Assembly (NCBI GenBank): GCA_949152475.1 | Contig: OX424564.1 | Coordinates: 7,440,001-7,504,000 of the forward strand | Origin: Terebella lapidaria | Lineage: Eukaryota > Annelida > Polychaeta > Terebellida > Terebellidae | Length of the DNA stretch: 64,000 bases | Direction of reading: 5' to 3' | Shown: one piece after another, positions 44,814-56,800 of the stretch | Numbering within the stretch: the stretch's first letter is position 1 | How the letters are laid out: each line of letters begins with the position of its first letter | The notes under the pieces: model-generated | The model's database searches: none | Told to the model about the DNA's origin: nothing | The model's input: the letters and a program-made list of their open reading frames with translations, nothing else | Position numbers and translations under genes: made by a program

Positions 44814-45710
44814 TTACCGTAATGGCCCGAAATACCGCCCCGGCGCTTAATAGTGCTTTACATGTTTCAGCCCCGGCGCTAATACGAGACCGGCGCTTAA
44901 TAATACAATGAGCAAAAACGATATATTTTGAAGCTTGTGCGCGTGAACGCACCGATTTTCTTCACTGTATTTAGTGATATCCAGCGCGCGGTGCATGGCT
45001 GGAAGGGGGGAATGGGAGTTGAGGGCATAATGACGGGCGGTTGCATCGAGGATGGTGTTAATCCAATGGCTATGAACAGCAGATACACGGTAGATAAACT
45101 TATAAATTATAGTAAAATACATCGTGATGAAGCTTGCAAATTCAATAGAAAATCTACCGGTGCTGGTACCTGTCGATACTCTGTAAATCAGTCAGTTTTT
45201 CAGAGAGTTTGGATTTATTGTGTTTCATGACCGGTTCATACACGGACCTACTGCATACGTTATGTGCGTAGTAGATGTCGCATGTCGCCGCAATACATGC
45301 AACCAGTAAAGATATATGGTAATGGTTATTTATATTATGCTGATATAAATGTAATGTAATGTTGGGTCTTGGGGAATGGATATCATTAAGTTAGTCAGTA
45401 CAATTATATATACATGCAGCTGCTCAAGTGCATCACCTAATTGGTTAGCAGGTGTTCTATTGTCATAATCAAAATCTCATATCGGTAAGTAAGTGTCAGT
45501 TGTGTTGTTTCACACATGCGTAATCAATTGCAATCACCGTGGGGCTCTTGTGTGCTACGTGCACCGGTACATAGACTTACACCCGGCGGTTATTTGAACC
45601 GGCGCTAATTCGAGACCGGCGCTTATTAATGCTTTTACAGACTTATCCCGGCGCTTAAACGAGGCCGGCGGGTAAACGAGAACCGGCGGTATTTCGGGCC
45701 ATTACGGTAA
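44814..45710. mobile_element. Non-autonomous inverted-repeat transposon with CCGGCGCTTAA subrepeats
   Basis: The ends TTACCGTAATGGCCCGAAAT and the exact complement at 45691-45710 define an element of about 897 bp. Near both ends the words CCGGCGCTAATACGAG and CCGGCGCTTAATA recur. TA at each border would suit a Tc1/mariner-type insertion. A 100-codon plus frame (44928-45230) inside it has no transposase motif. Confidence 0.8.
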
Positions 45711-46369
45711 TAAAATGTGAAAATATAATGGCAAAATCTATAATTGTCATCTTGTTGCAAAATGGCATGTGGATTAATCAAATGTGGAGATATATTGGCA
45801 AAATCTATAATTACAATCTTGATGTATAATGGCAAAACACTTGAAGATGGAGTGTAAATTCGTATTACGAACACATAAGAAGTCATATTCGGTGCATCTA
45901 TGGATGGATTTGGGGGACATATAACATAGTTAGCTGCTACAATGCTACATTCGAATGCATTCGCCTACCTTGCGAAAATAGATGTTGTTTCTCACGTATG
46001 GTGATACTCGGAGGTAGTAGCCAGAGCAACATTCTTTTAGAAATTAGGATCTAAAATATTGTTCATTTCTGTATATTTTTTTTATATATCCATACTGAGA
46101 GAGTATGTAGACAGCTGTACAGCCTGACTGGTTGCAAATGTACTAGCAGGTGGAGTATGCACGGAGAATAGTTATTTACTAATGCTTTTTAATGTTGATT
46201 TCGAATCTCACTTTTGATAAACTTGAACGTTCAATATCATTTTCACGTCAAAGTTGGAGTGAAGCAATTGGCTCCTGGAGACGAACACATGAAGACAGAG
46301 CTTACACTCTATGATAAGCATATAAGTAATCATATATGACGCCTTGTCAAGTGATCTGAATACCACCAT
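45711..46369. other. Gap without recognised gene
   Basis: AT-rich; contains a repeated TGGCAAAATCTATAATT phrase at about 45730 and 45797. Nothing else is supported. Confidence 0.5.
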
Positions 46370-46960
46370 CTTTTGGTGACCTTGAACTTAACCTCAGAGG
46401 TCATTGGGTGTTAAAAGTCCACACAATGCATGAAGTGGTCTTCTAAGGCAAAACTTCTAAATACAGAACCTTCGCTTGTATTATTGGCTTATAGAAATCA
46501 TGTATGAAGCATCACTTGGTGATCTTTAACTTAACCTAAGAGGTCATTGAGTGCTAAAAGTCCACGAAATGCATGAAGTAGTCTTCTAAGGCAAAACTTG
46601 TAAATGCAGAACTTTCGCTTCTATTATGAGTTTATGGAGATTATGTATGAAGCATCATTTAGTGATCTTGAAATTAACCAAAGAGGTAATAGAGTGCTAA
46701 AATTAAACGAAATGCATGAAGTGGTCTTCTAAGGCAAAACTTCTAATTACAGAACTTTCGCTCCTATTATGCTTTTATGGAGATTATGTATGAAGCATCA
46801 TTTGGTGACCTTGAACTTAACCTAAGAGGCCATTGAATGCTAAAAGTCCACAAAATGCATGAAGTGGTCTTCTAAGGCAAACTTCTAAATACAAAACTTT
46901 CGCTCGTATTATGGGCTTATAGAAATCATGTATGGAGCGTCATTTGGTGACCTTGAACTT
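46370..46960. repeat. Tandem repeat, about 143-bp unit, four copies
   Basis: Units start at a GGTGACCTTGAACTTAACCT-like phrase at about 46370, 46513, 46657, 46800 and (partial) 46942. Each contains ATGCATGAAGTGGTCTTCTA. Identity between units is high but not perfect, so the array is not recent. Confidence 0.9.
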
Positions 46961-48032
46961 GGTCAGAATCGACCTAGAGTATTCCAATTCCTGTTTGTGT
47001 CCATTACAAACTGTCTCTCGTGAGGAGTAGGGACCTATATTACAGTAGGGACGTGACTGTGTAATATTATAATCGTAGTTAATGAATTTAACTGGGAAAG
47101 TCACGTTGGGCTAATGAGGACATATGTTTGGGATTTGTGATTACACTTCGGCTCCGATAACATTTGTAGCCCTTGAACTGAGTATTAGGGGCTTTTTTAC
47201 ATTTGTGTTACAGGAAGTGAACGCGTTTTGGGCTACTACACTAGTTCAACTACACTGTAGTTGAACTAGAATGATCGAGCTCGAGTTAATATCCTCCACC
47301 AAATGTGGATGTAGGATGAGCAGATAGGAAGCCATATAAATAGTGCTGTTCGCAGTGATAGAGCAATAAAATTGAATTGCTTATCTTCACACAGACTTGA
47401 GGAAATATTCAAATGAATACAGACCTTTGCTTTGACAATCTTTTTGAGTGATTCTCTTATTATTTAAGTTCGTACGTTCTTGCAATTGACCCTGCAAGTA
47501 TAATATTCATTGTGTGAAAAATCAATAGGAGTTAACTAGGAACCTACATAGTTCTTTGATAGTACTGTAGTATACTGTCATATGTCATAAGTAGTTTATT
47601 CAGTCGACATAAACAAATTCATATGGATGGGGAAATGAAACCACAATGCTTCTCTCCCCCCCCCCCCCCCCCCAAAAAAAAAATATTGACAAAATGCTAG
47701 TATTGAAGTTTCAAACATAAACATCAAATAGAAAAAACGCACAATATTCTATTAATATAACAATAATATGTTTTTTTGTGGCCGTTATGTTTATTTGAGG
47801 CCCACCTTGGATGATTTGAAGCCCGACATGGATCATTTGAAGCCCATGCGCTTCAATAATAATTTTGATTATTACAGATCAACCAAGTTTTAATCGGTGT
47901 GGGAGTATATTTCTATTCTGTTCATTGAATAAAACAAAACCAAACAAGCCTTATATGGTGAATAGCTTACAACGCGTTCTTTTTGGCTTGGCTTCACCGT
48001 ATGGAACGCAAATACACGTTTGAACATAGAAC
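46961..48032. other. Gap with low-complexity tracts
   Basis: There is no gene that I can support. A C18-A10-like tract lies near 47655-47682, and short TTTGAAGCCC-type repeats lie at 47800-47850. Confidence 0.5.
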
Positions 48033-48844
48033 GCGGGCGTCAAATGACATTTGAAACGAACAATCGGGCTTCAAATGAGAATAATGTAACGTTCGACGCC
48101 CGCGGGCGTCGGTAATTACTAGCACTACAACCAGGTAACAGTCTGCCCGGACGAGTCCGGCCGTCAGACAACACATTATAACACATCACCATCACCATCA
48201 TCATCACCAATATCAAATACAACATACATAGTACATAGTTATGGTATGTAGCCGTGTGCGGAGCCTGAGATGCCATGGGAGCGGCACCACAGAACTCGCG
48301 CACGTGGGCATGTTGCTGGCCGGCCTCGCTGACGGCACTGTCGCAGGGATAGAACCCTGGACAGCCCGACGGTCTGCCAGAGCCTGTGTCGCACCATCCC
48401 AGGTGGGAGACTGGTGATCCAGAGGGCGTACACCCCCGAGTCATCAAGGTCTTCCCCACCTGGGCCCCCTATGGAAGTCGTCCCTGAGGCCTGACTGGCC
48501 TTTACCCGAACAGAGACAAGGAGCTCATGGCGCGAGCTCACCTGTCGTGCTCAGTCTCTGAGACAACTCCGGTCACACAAAATCTGGCCACAGTATTTAT
48601 GCTAGAGGCGAGAGCACGAGAGATGACGTAGACAGCCATTGTTCAGTAGAGTGGATAAGAGGATTAGAGAGCGTTGCTAAGCAGCGCTCGTGCTTCGAAC
48701 AGAAGCGTCCAAAACAAGGCCGAGAAACAAGCGTGTTTAAAAAGAATCACCTGCCGCGATCTTTGAGCAAAATCGCCACAATAACAGTATGCGGGCGTCA
48801 AATGACGTTTGAAACGAAAAATCGAACTTCAAATGAAAATAACG
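48033..48844. repeat. GC-rich island between 54-bp direct repeats
   Basis: GCGGGCGTCAAATGACATTT at 48033 and GCGGGCGTCAAATGACGTTT at 48791 start two direct repeats of about 54 bp. Between them the sequence is GC-rich compared with its surroundings, with the palindrome GACGCCCGCGGGCGTC near 48095. Frames on the minus strand (48040-48541) have no family motif. It may be a transposon or a retroposed segment; I cannot place it. Confidence 0.5.
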
Positions 48845-49235
48845 GCTCATATCTTTACGTTTGAAATTGGGTCAACACTCATTCACACGGCTATAAACAG
48901 ATATGATTGCCTGCTTAGCGTCCTTGTAATCTAACTACAGTATGGAATTATGTATTATTTTGACCTGTGTTCAGCTATTTTTTTCAGTTTTGATTTGAAA
49001 GCATATAATATTCCAGTACCTCTTATAGTACTATTTATTAGAATGTTATTCCAGATCTTTGGAGCATGTATTTTCACGTCGTAAGAAGACGTGTTATGAC
49101 TCAAACTTATTTGACCTATACTTTCTTGTCTTGGATCGTACGTGTCTTTAACCCGAAGGCTGTGACTTCAGCCTAGCCCTTGAACTTAGGCCCTAATTGT
49201 CCGTTACCATGGTTGCTGGTGTGAGGAGAATTTAA

Positions 49236-49900
49236 TCAGGATACTCCCCTTGTAATTAATCGGCCGGGTTTTTGTTTGAGTATTTCTTTCGGCCAATGAT
49301 TTGCCAATTTTTGATAAATATTTATTAAGATTATCCGCGATTTTGGTTTGATCGGAAATATGCGAGTTCCCAACTTTGAATTGAGATTAACAAGGTGTAA
49401 TTTTCTCCTTAAGTTCGAATATTTAAGAATCAAGCAGTGCTTTATAATGATTCCTTTCAGTGATTATCAGCAGATGGATTTATTCCTATATTTATTCCCA
49501 TGTTCCCAGATGTATACAGTATCCACTGACAAGTGTATCACTATTACATAGAGTTTATTTTGTTCCTTATTGAGCTTATAATTCCTCGGCTGAGCCACGG
49601 CTTAGGCATTTTCGATGATCTTTTTCGTTTTACATCGGTAATACTGGGCATAACGTCATCAAGCAGGCTGATAACTGTTTCGTAAAATGTAATATTTGCC
49701 GATGTTGCACCATCACAATCCAAGTTTCGAGCTTTGACTAGTATATATAATGTTTGGCTTACACAGTGCATTTTCCATACTTTTTGCCGAGACATATGTG
49801 GATAAATAGAAACGGTTGGCGATGTCTGTTAAAGATACCCAGTTTTTAGGGCAGTATCGATTCAAATGTGGAATGTGAGTCATTTTGGAGCTATTCAATA
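49236..49900 (-). mobile_element. LINE remnant (region between endonuclease and reverse transcriptase)
   Basis: Minus-strand frames include KMPKPWLSRGIISSIRNKIN, the pattern PW[LI]xxGI..SIR.KN found just before the RT domain in Jockey/CR1-like non-LTR elements. Adjacent frames are broken by stops and frame changes. It lies between two host genes. Confidence 0.6.
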
Positions 49901-50017
49901 TCCATTGAATGCGTCATATTATTTTCATATGAAATAAATGATCGAACAATTTCATGAAGCTCATGAATATATATCAATCCTGCTACTGAATCGTGTGACT
50001 GTATAATTTTCCAAACT

Positions 50018-50023
50018 TTTATT
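50018..50023 (-). terminator. Possible polyadenylation signal of the PDZ-trefoil gene
   Basis: AATAAA on the minus strand, about 810 bp after the stop codon. If used, the 34-bp tandem array falls in the 3' UTR. Confidence 0.35.
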
Positions 50024-50518
50024 CAATAACACAATATTAACAATTATTTACACATTCATTCATAAATATAATAACTTATAAAAACAATTCATGCATGTAT
50101 GATTATATACAACATTAATGTTACATAGTGAGTGATGATGCTATATACAATGCACATATGTCAACACATTATAAGATGGTCATGTTAAAAGTCTTGGATT
50201 ATAAACCTCGTTGAATATATATATTCAACATATATGTGAAATATACAATACATGCGTATTTTTGAAATATGTGTAACAACTTACCAGTACACATTTTTGC
50301 ATCATTTGCAGTATATTACAGACTACATGACATATATTTTGTAAATAAATATGTTGTCATGTAGTTCAACAGATTGATGAGTTTACAACAGCTGCGGATT
50401 TAACAGATACAATTGAACAGGAAATTGAAATAATACATTGTGCAGAATGAATGAAAATAATAAACGAATATCAAATTGTGCGGTTCAATTACTCCATTAT
50501 CATAAATGAGCACCTCTG

Positions 50519-50826
50519 ATATTAGTGAACACCCCTGTCTCTGCTATGCCCGGTATTAGTGAACACCCCTGTCTCTGCTATGCCCGGTATTAGTGAACAC
50601 CCCTGTCTCTGCTATGCCCGATATTAGTGAACACCCCTGTCTCTGCTATGCCCGATATTAGTGAACACCCCTGTCTCTGCTATGCCCGATATTAGTGAAC
50701 ACCCCTGTCTCTGCTATGCCCGATATTAGTGAACACCCCTGTCTCTGCTATGCCCGATATTAGTGAACACCCCTGTCTCTGCTATGCCCGATATTAGTGA
50801 ACACCCCTGTCTCTGCTATGCCCGAT
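50519..50826. repeat. Minisatellite: nine copies of a 34-bp unit
   Basis: The unit is ATTAGTGAACACCCCTGTCT plus CTGCTATGCCCGAT, with copies starting every 34 bp from 50521 to 50793. The first two junctions read GGT where the rest read GAT; otherwise copies are identical, so the array is young. It starts 9 bp beyond the stop codon of the minus-strand gene at 50835, hence likely in its 3' UTR. There are no spacers, so it is not a CRISPR-like array. Confidence 0.95.
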
Positions 50827-50834
50827 AAGTATTC

Positions 50835-53800
50835 TCAGTCGAGGGGTATGACCTCGAAGGTGACATTATCCATATATGGAAGGTAGTTGACATCGTTGAC
50901 CCGGTGCAACATCAGTCGGCTAGAGTTCGACTTCAGGAAACGTTCTAAAACGTAAGAGAAAGGTATAAGTTGAGTTCGTGAATTTAAATACAAAAATAAT
51001 GGATCAGATTTATAGTATTTAATATATACTCTATACGGAATATATGGTTCACACATGTAGATCTTTGCATGGACGTTAAGTTCATAGAAAAGTGCAGCTT
51101 TTCGTGGGAGTAAATTGAAGACTTTGTCGCCCTCACCTAAAGTATCTAAGTTCTAGATTTCCAAAATAATTTGGTTCCTTCTCAACTAAAACCACCTCGC
51201 AACCTACACATGTGGTTTAAAGTTAAGAGATGTTCACATGAATCCACACAAAACATATGTCCAATGTACGTGGTTTAGACACACAACAATAAAGATGCCC
51301 CCGTTCACACACACTAGTCATAGAACAACTATTCCAGATATAACCACATCCGTCACGCTCTGATGGTCACATGGTATCACCAAAGAAATATATTGGTTAT
51401 TCATCACAAAACCACAAAACAGTGAAGCTAACGTCCACCTACTCGTTCTAATTCTATCGGATTTATTCACCAAACATTTAACGCAGAAGCGTCAAACTCA
51501 TAGTTGAGGCGACTAGAACGAAAATAAGGTGGACGAAATGGAACTCGGAAGTAATCAAGATGAAATATTGACTATACTGTCTAAACAAACAAGATACACA
51601 TGAAGACACGATGTGTCACGTCAATGTTTGTCCCAGCAATGGTAGCTATATTGTATATTGCCCTTAAAGACTTCTTGAGAACCAAGAAAAGCTTAGGTAT
51701 TCAGTGGATGTGTTCCCACTCCTGCTTAAGTGTGTGACACATTTCACTTTGTTACATGAATGTATGGTCTTTATAGATATATACCATAGACTACAGACCA
51801 TAGACTGCACGCTAATTGGTCGAAACATTGTCACGTGACCTCCCAATAAATGGGCATATATTTCTGCACGTAACACGCGAAATGTTAGCTTGATCTCTGG
51901 AACAGCCCAAGATAATTGCAAAATCTTCTGAATTTAATTGCCAAAGTACACATCATACATGTATATATACTTAGTCTGGCTCCCAATACAGTTTGTACTG
52001 CCATAATACATTGTAATTCGAATCTATCCATATCTCGAGAGTATGGGAGCAGGAAGGTTACCCCCCCCCCCCCCATTGATTTCGAGGTTGTAGAGACAGA
52101 GCCAGTCCCGTTGTACAGGACGGTCTGGTGTATGTTACTTACTTTGTTTGGCGTACGACTCCAGGAAGTATTTCTCTCCGGCGTCTGTCGCCTCGTGCGT
52201 CAGGAACATTGCGTTCTTTATACAGAAGCTACCGTAACAGTGGTCGGTGTTTAGCTCGTCCACAGTGGGCTCGGGGTGCAGCTGGCTCGGGGCTCTCTAC
52301 AACACACAAAAACTGCGAACTAAACAATAATTTCCTCTTGGAGAGCATTCATCTGGATCCCTCAGATAATAGTCCGGAATTATCCACGGAAACAATTATG
52401 TTTTAATCAGTGTTCAGTGCCAGTCTGAAAGCCTAATTAGCCTACACTGTTACGGCCTGGAATTTTCATTAATATAGATCATTCATATATATATGGTTCT
52501 ATGCCTATATATATCTATATTTTTATGGTATTCAAAATATGATGTCATATTTCACATAAACTTAAATAATGCCCAACTGAACGTCTTATGTCACCCTATC
52601 TAATGCAAGTTGCCTCAATATCATGTGTGACAAGATCCGTGACATTCAGCATAATTCAATTCAATTTATTGGCACCATTATATTTCGTTTAACATTGTAA
52701 ATTATAAGATGTTATTAATCAAAATAATATCACAATTCTGACCTTCAGTTTGACGTTGCCGGCGTCGTTGACGTACAAGAATGACGTGCCGCTCCCCGTG
52801 TGGCGTATCATCCGGGCGCTTGTATCTTGTAGGTAGGAGCTGATCAGTCGTTTAGCGCTGTACGTCAGCAGGTCAAACCGGACTGGCGGATGAAAAAACG
52901 GCGAAATATTAATTTTTCAAGGGGTTAAATCAAGTTTTGTGTTTGTTCTCAGTAGAAAGATTATATTATAATGATGCTCGATCGAAAAGACCACCATTTG
53001 ACACTTACAAGCTGATTCTCCTCGCTGGATGTTGGGATCCAGTGTTACGCGACTGCCAGACGCCTTCAAGTACCCTGCCTCTGAGGACAGGTAAATGGGG
53101 CGCACGTGAGCCTCCCTCATGATCAGCAGGTCTCCGTTTGTCAGGTGCGCTTTCGTGAAATGGGCCTTGTCCGCCAGTATTGGGTCGTCTGGAACATTCA
53201 CAAATCACACACGATATTTCTCAGCACCTTTCACGCTAACCAAGAGAGATTTTTACTCGATAATAAAAGCACATCGTTTGTAAAGGTCAAGGACGTATTT
53301 GAACTGGCGTTGGATGATAACACTCACCGAACTGATCCACTGTGACTGTAGCGCGGATCTGCCAATATTCATAGTCAGTTCCTGGGCGACTGAAAAGTCC
53401 CAGTACCTTCGACTTCTCTATGACTCGACGCGTCAACTGCAAAATCATACACATACATGAATTAAGTGAACCAATATGAAGATCAATTGCTGAAAGCGGT
53501 GTCTGATTCATGGCTACATCGGTCAAAATGATCTCTCGGCGTGCATTACACAAGATACTGAGCAGTAACACACCAGAGAGAATTCCTGGTCGATCTCAAC
53601 CGCGGCAAAGAGTTCCTCCATCTTGTCTGGACTCGTATCTACCAGTAACTGGTCATTCAGCAACAACAGTTCGTCGTCATCTCTGAAACCAAATCAAGGT
53701 TGATAAGGAGGTAAACTACTCGGTCACTTGGAAATAACGAGATTGACAACAGTTTCAGGTAGTTGCCACGTGCCGGAATGGAAACACACCGATTCTTCAA

Positions 53801-56800
53801 CTGAGTACCTCAATAGTAAGCCTACCTCTAGTTATGGGAAGGAGGTTAGTTCAAGTATGTTTCCCTTATAGTGAGCTGGTATCTTTACTTGTGAAGGTCT
53901 ATCCAGTGTGACATGTACAGGGATGTAGGCCCGCAATGTTCTGTACCTGAGTTCCATGTTGTCGGCGGGACTGTCTGGCCTGACTGAGTACACGAAGTGG
54001 CGGAGGTGGCCCTCTTCGTCCCTCAGGGTGGTCACCACGAGCCCGATCTCCACCCGGCTATCCGCCATCCCCGGCCCGTGCATCGGGTTCGTGATTGCTA
54101 TGGTAACCGTTCGCATGTGGTGATCCGCGATGTCCTGTCAGCGAAATATATGGTTTGTTTTCAATTGTGCTTTTTGTTGTTGAAAATTTGAATAGTTTTC
54201 AAGTTCATATTGATTCACTTTATCTATATAAGTATGCAGTCTTTGATTTTTCAGTTGACGCCCTGAGTCATAGAAAGGTCAAAAAGTACATGAAATAACG
54301 TGTAGTGTGTGCTTTTGTATGTTGAGTGAGTTCATGGGCCTTGATTTTGTTTGCCAGCACAATTAGCTCGGAGTTTAAGGCCATCGTCATGATCATCATC
54401 ATCATTTAGGTTATAGACGTGAAGGTATATCTTGTACACATTGTAAAACATTTCAGCCTGATTCCTACCTCAGAAATGCTGTTAGCTCTCATACAGCCAA
54501 GAATCTTATCGAAGCCATTCTCTTTCTCCGGGTCTTCCTGTCCCGGGTCCGCCGTCAGCTTCTCGTGGTAGTCCCGATACACGGCCATAATCTCCGTGTC
54601 GTTGAAGATGAACGACTCATGACGTCGCTTGAGGAAGGACATACGGTCCCGGCATTGGCACTTGATGATCACCTTGGCGACCTTGGCTCGACCCCCGCCG
54701 TCACACTCATCTGCACGTGATAAATTGTCAATTGACGAAGATTTTTTTCGAATATTCTACTCGAATATTATCAGGTGAGATCTATACGAACGGATTCCGA
54801 TTAGAGAGGGAGTGGAGGAGGGGGGGGGGGGGGGACTCCATTGAGAATTCGCTCGTGTGAACAAACGGTGAGGCCAGCATAGGGAAAATTGCTCGAAATT
54901 GTGTGTAATTCACCAGTATATGACGACGAATGTTATTAGTTTAATGTGTACTTCGTTAATTTCTGATACATGTATCTGATCATATATGGCAGATAATTAC
55001 TGTCAGTTTGGTCGGAAATGAGTCCAACGATTAAGGTTCAGTTCCAGGCTCCGAGATATTACGCTGTATTTTTCCGAACCACATCAGTGGTAATAACACT
55101 AATAAGCCGGAACCATTTAGTAAATTTTTCTGTACATGTATTTTGCGACACTGTCATTTAGCCATCAAGATAAATTAAAAGTGGGCTCTTTCCAACTATT
55201 TATAGAATTTTCATTGCGAGAGAAAGTACTAGATTGTTTGTTGTATAGTAGGTAACCACTTGAATATTTATGAATATACTTTTTTTTCAGAACAGAGAAC
55301 TCAAATTATATGGCGTTTGTTGGACGAGGGAAAAATGTTTACTCTTTCAACAAAGATGATAGTGAGATAAATGTATTTTAGGCCTACTATAGAAGTCAGG
55401 CGACACAATTGTAAAGTAAAAAAAGTCACTTGAGTGGACTTCTTTCTCATGTTTTTTTTTTTTTTCATTTCAAATTTGATTATGTTTTTTCACATGAAGA
55501 AATGTCTTTTTCCTCCAGGCTTTTCTTTCAAAGTTCCTCAACTAACTCAAGCACCGGGCATATGAATTGATGGCAATACTTCGGTGCGCGTGGTTAACAG
55601 ACTGGAACCACACACATGCAGACAGTCTATATTTTGTTTTTCTCTATAGCTTATTTTCATATCACATTTGTTGTATATAAAGGCGAATATATATATCATG
55701 TTCGGTTTCGAATTTCGCATTATGAATATACATCGAAAGTCAAGTTTAAATGATTACCTCCGTTTTTTTTTTCGAATTAACTTATTAATGTATTTTCAGC
55801 AAACCCTGCCAGAGTTTACCTCAAAATTTAGATTTCTATTCCGGAAAACTGGACTATGGTTGGCAATCTGTCTCCTATTATGTTAGGCGCATCCAGTAAG
55901 TTTGTGGGTCTGAAAACAATTGTTGTAATTGTTGTAATTGGTGTAATTTATAAGGCAATGTCCGAATGACACCGTGAATTCTGGTGACCTCGTTCGGGGC
56001 TGGAAGTTACAATTGGGGAATTTTATCAGCTCAGAGATAAAAAAAACAACAAAATGTGGTTTTATTCTCGAGCGCATTAAATTCCAAGATGAAACGATCT
56101 TGATATGATTATCTTATAGAAAATGATTGCAATTTCAGCGAAAATCATTGAAAGTTGTCAATCGAGTTTGACTTTAATGTTATGTTAAATGAACATTTAA
56201 CTATGTTTAAATGTATGTAGTGATCCCTAGCTTCCCGCTTCTTTGTAAACGACTCTCGTATTACCTGTCTGTTAATATTGTTTTTCTCTGATTTAATCTT
56301 GTGTACTTAATCCATGCGCGCCTCGGCGTCTATACTCTGTATTACCAACTGCTCAGTGCCTCGGGCTATAAAGGCCCGGCGTGGTGTTCACGCGTTCATT
56401 GGGGGGCGGGATGGTGCAGTGGCAGAGCGCTCGGCCCATGATCTACAGGTCGTGGGTTAGAGTCCGCTCAGCGCCACTTGTGCCTGAAAACCTCCCACGC
56501 CAGTGCAGCCCGACTGGCGGTAAAAACAAAGGCCGGGTGGTGTCAGAGACTGTCTATGGTGTCTGGCACCTAAAAGATCCCTTGGGATTTATCGTAAAGA
56601 GTAGGGGATTTCCCCGGTCCCGGGTTTCTGTCTAGGGGGTATATCATCAAGTTATGGCGCCCCCTTACCCCTAGTACAAGTACCAAGTACCACGCGTTCA
56701 TTCTGCTTCTGTATTACCAACTGCTCAGTGCCTCGGGCTATAAAGGCCCGGCGTGGTGTTCACGCGTTCATTGTGTCTGGCACCTAAAAGATCCCTTGGG

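Noticed and set aside
48040-48541. Minus-strand frames of 100-139 codons in the GC-rich island
   Set aside because: They overlap in different frames, have a low-complexity Met/Val stretch and no known motif; not supported as genes.
50519-50826. CRISPR-like regular repeat
   Set aside because: Units abut without spacers and the surrounding genome is eukaryotic; it is a minisatellite.
56401-56475. True tRNA gene
   Set aside because: A and B boxes are present but the cloverleaf is not intact, and the head continues into a SINE body with a target repeat.
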